Part shown: one piece after another, positions 57,695-64,000 of the stretch
Layout: every line of letters begins with the position of its first letter
How positions within the stretch are numbered: position 1 is the first letter of the stretch
The notes under the pieces: generated by a model
Database searches by the model: none
Seen by the model: the letters and a program-made list of their open reading frames with translations, nothing else
What the model was told of the DNA's origin: nothing
NCBI GenBank assembly: GCA_002007465.1
Contig: LNAC01000003.1
Span: 12,855,821 to 12,919,820 of the forward strand
Length of the DNA stretch: 64,000 bases
Source of the DNA: Ailurus styani
Taxonomy: Eukaryota; Chordata; Mammalia; Carnivora; Ailuridae
Reading direction: 5' to 3'
Program-made: the position numbers and the translations under genes

Positions 57695-59159
57695 CTTAAA
57701 ATAAACACATGAATTTTACTATGCAACATGTCCTGTATAATAACATTTCAGTACATTATTTGAACAGTTGCTTGAATTTGGCACTATATACATTATAGCC
57801 AATTTTTAGTGTTTTAAAATAATTAGGATCATGATCCAATTAGTGTTGCTTATAATATATATGTACAAAACTTAATTAAAATATGATAAATGGAGGATTT
57901 TCCCCCATCAAGATGTCACATTATTTTGGAGAACATCTGTTTATTTACAAACCATGGTGTATGTCTTGCTCTTGATGTGCATGCTAATGATTATATCACA
58001 ATATGCCACAGTGAACTTATTCAAGATTCATGATGACTATGAAACTATAAATTTTGGACTATATCTGTATATTTTAGATGAGAGTCTACTCTTTTAATCT
58101 AGTCTTCTTGATTTAAGAATATAAATGTAACACTTTTTTAATCTCTTCTATATATTTTTAAAATATATATATAAATTTTAAATCAATAGGAAAATATGTT
58201 TAACTTGATAATATACTTCATAATTTAAAATCTTGCTAATATAATTTCAGAGTGACAACCTGAATAAAGGGAGATATCAATTTAGAGGTACCCTGACTTA
58301 TTCAGCAGGTCACAGTGGATGCATGTCAGAGGAAAGTCAAATGGCTACTTGTCATGTAAAGTCCTGAAAACAAATCTAAATATTAACTAAGCCAGTATAA
58401 ATGAGAATAAAAATATGTGTTAAATGAGCACAAGAGGAAAAGACTTAAGTTTAATTTTAGTTAAACAGCGTAACATAGATGCGAACATAACGTTAAACAA
58501 AGAAAAGAAAATTAAACTAACGCGATCCCGGGTTTCATTAACAGAAAGAAATACTGTCTAGAGCAGGAGTTGATAGTCTATGATTTAATATAACTGTTGA
58601 CAAAATAGACCGCTTCCAAAAAGAAAGACAAGTGATAAGATGAAACAATATCGTAAGATCATTACAAGCCTCACTGAAGAAATGAAACTGTGTGACCTGG
58701 ACGACAGAGAGATGTGACAGACACAAGAGAAGATTTCAAATAATGTAAAGTCACTTCTATGGCTGAATGCTGCACTTGTTTTAAGTGGCTCTACAAGGAA
58801 AGTTCAACAGAAAGTATTGCCTAACAAAACAAACTGTTTAAAAATGGAATGCATAATGCTATCTCCACCAATGGATGTTCTATCTGAACAAAATTAATGT
58901 CACTGTAAAAAGAATATAAGTGTTAGATAGGGATTCAATGAATAAACTGTTCGCCTCTCTTCAGAATTAGACCCATTGCATTATACCACAGATTGTTATA
59001 TAACATATTTGCTTAAGTCTTAACCAAAAGAATAAGCTTCTAGAATCTAGACAATTAGTTTAAAGATTAAATTGATTTGACTACAACATGAGTTACTTTG
59101 AACCAAACAATTATACTTGAGGATGGTAAATATAAAACTACAAAAGCTAGTCTTAAAAA
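57695..59159. other. AT-rich stretch, nothing recognised
   Basis: About 1.5 kb with only chance ORFs. Contains a small cluster of CpGs around 58468-58531. Confidence 0.45.
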
Positions 59160-59169
59160 ACAAAGAACA

Positions 59170-59380
59170 GGGCGCCTGGGTGGCTCAGTGGGTTAAAGCC
59201 GCTGCCTTCAGCTCAGGTCATGATCCCAGGGTCCTGGGATCGAGGCCCACATCCGGCTCTCTGCTTGGCAGGGAGCCTGCTTCCTCCTCTCTCTCTGCCT
59301 GCCTCTCTGCTTACTTGTAATCTCTCTCTCTGTGTCAAATGAATAAATAAAAAAATCTTTATAAAAAAAAAAAAAAAAAA
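59170..59380 (+). mobile_element. Can-SINE A of a stacked pair
   Basis: Full mustelid-type copy with tail AATGAATAAATAA and an A19 run. Left TSD ACAAAGAACA (59160-59169); the same 10 bp recur at 59381-59390 between this SINE and the next. Confidence 0.97.
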
Positions 59381-59390
59381 ACAAAGAACA

Positions 59391-59586
59391 GGGCGCCTGG
59401 GTGGCTCAGTGGGTTAAAGCCTCTGCCTTTGGCTCAGGTCATGATCTCAGGGTCTTGGGATCGAGCCCTGCATCGGGCTCCCTGCTCCGTGGGGAGCCTG
59501 CTTCCTCCTTTCTCTCTGCCTACCTCTCTGCCTCCTTGTGACCTCTCTCTGTGTCAAATAAATAAATAAAATCTTTAAAAAAAAAG
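59391..59586 (+). mobile_element. Can-SINE B of a stacked pair
   Basis: Full mustelid-type copy that differs from SINE A at many positions (for example GCCTCTGCCTTTGG against GCCGCTGCCTTCAG). TSD ACAAAGAACA at 59381-59390 and 59587-59596. Confidence 0.97.
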
Positions 59587-59689
59587 ACAAAGAACAAAAA
59601 ACAGTTCTTAAGTATGCTAATGTTATATATACACGTTGGTTTGGGTGACTTATTAGTCCTAATCACTAGGCAATAATAACTACAATGTA

Positions 59690-59893
59690 GGGGTGCCTGG
59701 GTGGTGCAGTCGTTAAGCGTCTGCCTTAGGCTCAGGTCATGATCCCAGGGTCCTGAGATCGAGCCCCGCATTGGGCTCCCTGCTCAGTGGGAAGCCTGCT
59801 TCTCCCTCTCCCACTCCCCCTGCTTGTGTTCCCTCTCTCACTGTGTCTCTCTCTGTCAAGTAAATAAATAAAATCTTTAAAAAAATAAAACCC
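59690..59893 (+). mobile_element. Can-SINE
   Basis: Full copy. Perfect 10-bp TSD CTACAATGTA at 59680-59689 and 59894-59903. Confidence 0.96.
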
Positions 59894-60114
59894 CTACAAT
59901 GTATGCAATAAAAAAGGTATGGCTTGCTGAGCTCTTTCAACTTTTGTCAACGACAAAACAATGGGTTTAGGTTGTTGGGATAATCTGTACAACTGTACTA
60001 CTATGTTGCAGCTTAACGATTACTACTGAGACCACTTTTATTACTGCTGCTGCTACTCTTATGACTATTGCTTCCATTACAACTAGTACTACTACTGCCA
60101 AGAAGTTACATGTA

Positions 60115-60370
60115 TCGAGTTGCTATGATATATGCTAGGTACTCTTCTAGGAATTTTATATAAATCGAACCATTTATCCTATCAAGGAGGTACTATTATT
60201 AGCCCCATTTTTATTTTTATTTTATTTTATTTTATTTTTTATATTTATTTTATTTATTTTTATTTATTTTTTTGCCCCATTTTAGAGTTAACTATATAAC
60301 AGCAAACTTAGGTAAGCAACATATCCTAGATCTTATGGGTTAAAAGTGGCAGGACCAGAATTTGAAATCA
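60115..60370 (-). repeat. MIR interrupted by an A-rich insertion
   Basis: Antisense MIR: 'atgctaggtactcttctagg', 'aaggaggtactattattagc', then after the insertion 'cattttagagttaactata' and 'ggcaggaccagaatttgaaa'. The A/T-only block 60213-60273 splits it. Confidence 0.82.
60213..60273 (-). mobile_element. Tail-only insertion ((TTTTA)n block) with TSD
   Basis: About 61 bp of T/A only, reading AAATAAAATAAAT-type on the minus strand. It is bracketed by GCCCCATTTTTA (60202-60213) and GCCCCATTTTAG (60274-60285), which in an intact MIR occur once. This looks like a target-site duplication around a retroposon reduced to its A-rich tail. Confidence 0.6.
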
Positions 60371-60900
60371 GGCAATGGTTTCAGATTTTATGCTCTTATT
60401 AACCTATATGCTAGTCAAAGAAAAGATTAAAATGATTTATGAGTGTGACTGTTTTAACATAAAAGCAATATTCACCTATAACAGGAAACTTTCTCCAAAT
60501 ATAGGATATCATTTGAATCATATCTTTACATTACTCTTAAAAACTATAAACTCAGTCTTTTTGGTAATTCCATTCACTTATTTTTCTCAAGTGTTGCAAG
60601 TGTGCTTTATACAACCTAATATTTTTATAGTGTTAACAGTTATGATTAAGTCCTGTTATTTGGTTGATCATGCTTTGTATTTGTCCTCCACTGTGTTTTA
60701 GTCTTCTTGCCTATGATAGAGTACCCATGCTCCCCATGATAGAACCCAAGTTTATGTTTCTGCAGAGAGTAGTTCTCTTTATCATAATACGAGCTTGATG
60801 TCATTTAAATACCAAAGTTGATAAGGACCTTTTCTTCTTTTATTAAGATCAAGAAGAAGATTAATGATTTTTAAAAAATCAGTCATGGTCACCATATAAC
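60371..60900. other. Unique stretch with a 108-codon ORF, unrecognised
   Basis: ORF 60375-60701 is hydrophobic and AT-driven with no family recognised. Treated as chance. Confidence 0.4.
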
Positions 60901-60904
60901 TAAT

Positions 60905-61118
60905 TTTTAATTAATTATTTTTTGGAGATTAAGAGCACACACGCAAGTGCATTTGAGTCTGGGGGAGGTGCAAAGGGGGAAGGAGAGAAAGAATCTTAAG
61001 CAGGCTCCACGTGCAACACAGAGCCCCATGTGGCGCTCATTCTCAGGGCCCTGAGATCATGACCTGAGCTGCAATCAACAGTTGATCACTTAACCGACTG
61101 AGCCACCCACCCAGGCAC
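60905..61118 (-). mobile_element. Can-SINE, old
   Basis: Reverse-oriented, diverged copy ending 'gactgagccacccacccagg' with a small CCCA duplication in the head. No clear TSD. Confidence 0.85.
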
Positions 61119-61211
61119 CGCAGTTACCAGGACAAAAGTAGTGGCTTCCATGAGCATCAACATTTCACAGACCAGGAAATTATGCAATTAAAAAAAACAA
61201 CAAAAACTATG

Positions 61212-61395
61212 GGGCGCCTGGATGGCTCATTCGATTAAGCATCCGCATTCAGCTCAGGTCAAGATCTCAGGGTCCTGGGATTGAGCCCTGCGTCAGGCTC
61301 CCTGCTGAGCAGGGAGGCTGCTTCTCCCTCTGCCACTCTCCATGCTTGTGCTCTCTCTCTGTGTCACATAAATAAATAAAATCTTAAAAAAAAAA
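61212..61395 (+). mobile_element. Can-SINE
   Basis: Full copy, head 'ggggcgcctggatggctca'. Flanks 'aaaaactatgg' and 'aaaaagctgtgg' give an approximate TSD. Confidence 0.94.
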
Positions 61396-61402
61396 GCTGT
61401 GG

Positions 61403-62051
61403 TTGAATGAATTAGCCATCATATACCTGGTTCAATGATAACTCCTTTCTTTGTTCTCTTCCCCTATTTGTACCCAAGTCTAGAAAATGGCAATTTCTCC
61501 CTACAAGGTTCAACAATATGTATAGGGAATACCCCTAGACATGAATAAAATAGGGAAAATCCTATAATTTTTCAAATATTTTATCAAATTGGGAAAAATC
61601 ACCAAAATGATTTTTTGATTTAATAAATAAATTAGTAGAACATTCATTTCATGAGGTGAATACAAAAGAAAATTTTACTAAATATTAATTCAGGAACAAT
61701 AATCCATTACAGAGAATCTATTAGTATATGTACTCTAATCAGAACATGGGAGGAAAAATTCCTTTGCCTCCATATTGAATATACTTGGTAAAAAAGCAAG
61801 AATCAAATAAAGGCATACACTGATGACAGAATAGAAATATTCATACAAACATATTAACCTCTTCAATCATGTCTTAAGTATTTATAAATATATATATAAA
61901 ATATTTGTTTCTTCTTTCTGGAAGGAGACAGGAAAAAAGAAAGTCACGCAAAAGTCTGAAGATAAATACTTAAACAGTTAACTCATTTAACCTAACTATG
62001 TTGTTTTTAAAAAGGAAATCATTTTAAACAAAAATCCATGTGCCACTAAAT
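61403..62051. other. AT-rich stretch, nothing recognised
   Basis: No ORF over 60 codons and no named repeat. Confidence 0.5.
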
Positions 62052-62208
62052 GTAAGTCTCNATAGGAGTTGCACAGTAGTGCAAACATTGGATACTTCTG
62101 GTATGTCAGGTGCTATATGAGGTGCTATTATAATCNGTAAGTCTCTCAGTAGTGCAAACATTGGATACTTCTGGTATGTCAGGTGCTATATGAGGTGCTA
62201 TTATAATC
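62052..62208. other. Assembly artefact: 62-bp false duplication with two Ns
   Basis: 62074-62135 and 62147-62208 are identical over 62 bp. The short lead-in GTAAGTCTC is also repeated (62052-62060 and 62137-62145). Ns at 62061 and 62136 mark the breaks. It duplicates part of a MIR. Confidence 0.93.
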
Positions 62209-62290
62209 TTCATTTTTCACAAGAGGAACTGAGGCAGAAAGAGATTAAGAAACTTACCCAAGGTTGACTTCACAGTTTGAACTGTGAATA
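62100..62290 (-). repeat. MIR fragment (partly duplicated by the artefact)
   Basis: 'tgtcaggtgctatatgagg', then 'cttcatttttcacaagagga', 'actgaggcagaaagagatta' and 'gaaacttacccaaggttg' follow the antisense MIR order. Confidence 0.85.
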
Positions 62291-62510
62291 AACACCTCAA
62301 GTAGATGATTATACAGTTTCCCCCCTTGAATTTATTTGGAGGGAAGCAAAAACTCCCCAAAGTGACTTTATGACTTGAATCTTACCAATGGATTTGTCAG
62401 TAAAGTTACTGAAAAAAATGGTTTATAAATGGACATTTATCCAACTTAGACCAACCAGAGCTAATAAATATGATTGCAGAGACTATTATTGATAGTGTTG
62501 AGAGAGGAAG

Positions 62511-63044
62511 TCAAACTTCTTTCACTGGGTCTTCAAAGAGAAATCCGTGCAAGGCAACAGAGAATCTCTCCATTTTTGTTGTGAGACATAAAACAAAAAT
62601 TATTAGCTTATGTTTTCCAGAATCCTGATGGTTTTTTATAAAGAAGGAAGGGATATAGAAAGAGAAAGAAGCAGGAGAGTAACGGGAAAGGTAACAGACA
62701 AGAAGAAAGATACATAATATGTACATAGACATAGACACATACGGACTGAGAGAGGTTGACTTCGATTTCTTTAGAATGGAAAGAAGAAGGAGGGGGGCAG
62801 GTGCTCTGAGTAGCCAGAGGCAAGCCGTGAGCCTATGATCATCTCTCAAACAGTCAAGGAAGGAAGGTAGGACCTGGAGCCTGCATGATGCTCTTATGGA
62901 AGCTAATTCTAAGGATAGGGCTTCCCGATGAAGCAAAACCTTTGCAATCAATTTCAAAAGACCAGTTGGCATTGCCAAACAGGATATCAACGTCACCATG
63001 ATGGACTGAATAACTAAAAACCTTCTTCCATTTTCCTTCTCCAA
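62511..63044 (-). CDS. 177-codon ORF, unrecognised, probably not a gene
   Basis: The longest open frame in the window. The product is hydrophobic, with a leucine-rich middle (LWLLRAPAPLLLLSILKK) and a possible membrane segment (SMYILCIFLLVCYLSRYS). No family is recognised. The C-rich and GA-rich composition (GGAGGGGGGCAGG nearby) lowers stop density. No promoter, intron or poly-A support is visible. Overlapping 69- and 71-codon frames on the same strand show the region is simply open in several frames. Confidence 0.12.
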   Translation of the reverse strand: MEKENGRRFLVIQSIMVTLISCLAMPTGLLKLIAKVLLHREALSLELASIRASCRLQVLPSFLDCLRDDHRLTACLWLLRAPAPLLLLSILKKSKSTSLSPYVSMSMYILCIFLLVCYLSRYSPASFSFYIPSFFIKNHQDSGKHKLIIFVLCLTTKMERFSVALHGFLFEDPVKEV

Positions 63045-63408
63045 GGGGATGGGACATCAACAAAAAGAAGGATAATAGATGTCAAAAGATGGTCATCAGA
63101 TCACAGAACCATGCAGTTTTGTCAAAATGCAGATATCCTAGAACTAACCAAGAGCAACTAACACAGAATCTTTGGGGTTGTAGGTCCAGGTTATATGTTT
63201 TTAAAAAGCCTCACTTAAGCATAGTGAAGTTGAAGAACTCTTTTGAGAAAGGCAGGTTGGGCTGTCATGAGGAGGGAGACAGGAACTGGGCCACTATTAG
63301 TAGCTTCAGAGACTAGTTCAGGATTCAGACCGAATTCAGGCCTCAAGGAAGAACCACATCAAAAGTAGAGTGCTGAAAACTTGGGAAAATGAGAAGCAGC
63401 AAGCCTAG
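63045..63408. other. Unique stretch, nothing recognised
   Basis: One 75-codon ORF (63089-63316) without recognisable features. Confidence 0.45.
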
Positions 63409-63426
63409 AATAAATCACAGCAGGAG

Positions 63427-63606
63427 GGGCGCCTGGGTGGCTCAGTGGATTAAAGCCTCTGCCTTCAGCTCAGGTCATGATCTTGGGGTCCTGGGATCGA
63501 GCCCCGCATTGGGCTCACTGCTCAGTGGGGAGCCTGCTTCCTCCTCTCTCTCTGCCTACTTGTGATCTCTCTCTGTCAAATAGATAAATAAAATCTTAAA
63601 AAAAAA
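63427..63606 (+). mobile_element. Can-SINE (mustelid-type), young
   Basis: Near-consensus copy with a perfect 18-bp TSD AATAAATCACAGCAGGAG at 63409-63426 and 63607-63624. Confidence 0.97.
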
Positions 63607-63624
63607 AATAAATCACAGCAGGAG

Positions 63625-64000
63625 AAATGAGGTGGTCAAAAGCCCAGAGCAGAATAACAGATTTGGAGGAAATAACCATCCAAGGACGAGGCAAGGTAGC
63701 TTTTCAAAAAACTGCACCAAATTTCAGAGACCAGGGCATCTTCATGCAATGGACAAAGTCATGGAGAATGAAGAATCAAACAACATCCACTGTGAGAGAG
63801 AGATTTTGTAGTAATTGCTAATCACAATTGCTCAGCCTCTTCTAGACTTTTCTGTTGTGACAGGAACTCCTCCCAGTACTTGGTCAGCCTGAGCAAATAA
63901 ATGAAAGTAAATGACTGGAGTTGGACATTTTGAAGAAAAGAGAAGTCTGATTCTCAGCTAAGGTCTAAATGGCTTTTCAAAAATAAGGTATTTGGGCAAG
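63625..64000. other. Unique stretch, nothing recognised
   Basis: A 64-codon ORF (63627-63821) is the only frame; no repeat or gene recognised before the window ends. Confidence 0.45.

Noticed and set aside
59160..59596. Regular spacing of repeats that could suggest an array such as CRISPR
   Set aside because: The repeats are two complete SINEs with a shared TSD; CRISPR arrays do not occur in nuclear mammalian DNA.

Overview
This is a stretch of carnivoran nuclear DNA: AT-rich and free of any convincing protein-coding gene. The diagnostic signal is about 33 copies of tRNA-Lys-derived Can-SINEs (head like GCGCCTGGGTGGCTCAGT, CT-rich middle, AAATAAATAAA/poly-A tail), roughly one per 2 kb on both strands. 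Many are young, with perfect 15-20 bp target-site duplications (TSDs). The 'GGGTTAAAGCC ... CTTGTGATCTCTCT' subtype suggests a mustelid (weasel, mink, ferret or otter group); Carnivora is near certain, Mustelidae is inference. The window is probably intergenic or deep intronic.

Layout. 1-13 kb: unique AT-rich DNA with scattered SINEs, a MIR, an L2 and a hAT-type fossil. 13-20 kb: a long polypyrimidine tract, a (CA)n, an exon-like segment, a YY1-like ATG in a small CpG patch, and a (CG)n(TG)n tract. 20-26 kb: old L2, L1 and MIR fragments and a CpG-rich patch near 25.1 kb. 26-29.5 kb: two single-N assembly breaks with falsely duplicated flanks, four SINE insertions, and a 1.37-kb 5'-truncated L1 with a 15-bp TSD. 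30-36 kb: mostly unique, one 142-codon ORF, short L1, MIR and L2 pieces. 36-44 kb: old L1 fragments, a Tigger-like DNA transposon carrying a nested SINE, and a young 360-bp L1 3' end. 44-54 kb: mostly unique with L2 pairs. 54-57 kb: an old L1 interrupted by a 38-bp insertion that matches the 5' half of tRNA-Gln, then a 170-codon minus-strand ORF with an A-rich tail. 59-64 kb: two SINEs stacked in one target site, a MIR holding a tail-only A-rich insertion, another N-flanked false duplication, a 177-codon ORF of doubtful meaning, and a young SINE.

No gene network operates here; the content is a record of retrotransposition. I found no undescribed multi-gene system. The most interesting items are the tRNA-Gln half retropseudogene, the tail-only insertion, the double SINE hit on one site, and the assembly duplications that mimic biological repeats. 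Repeat family names rest on remembered consensus patterns, not on a database search.
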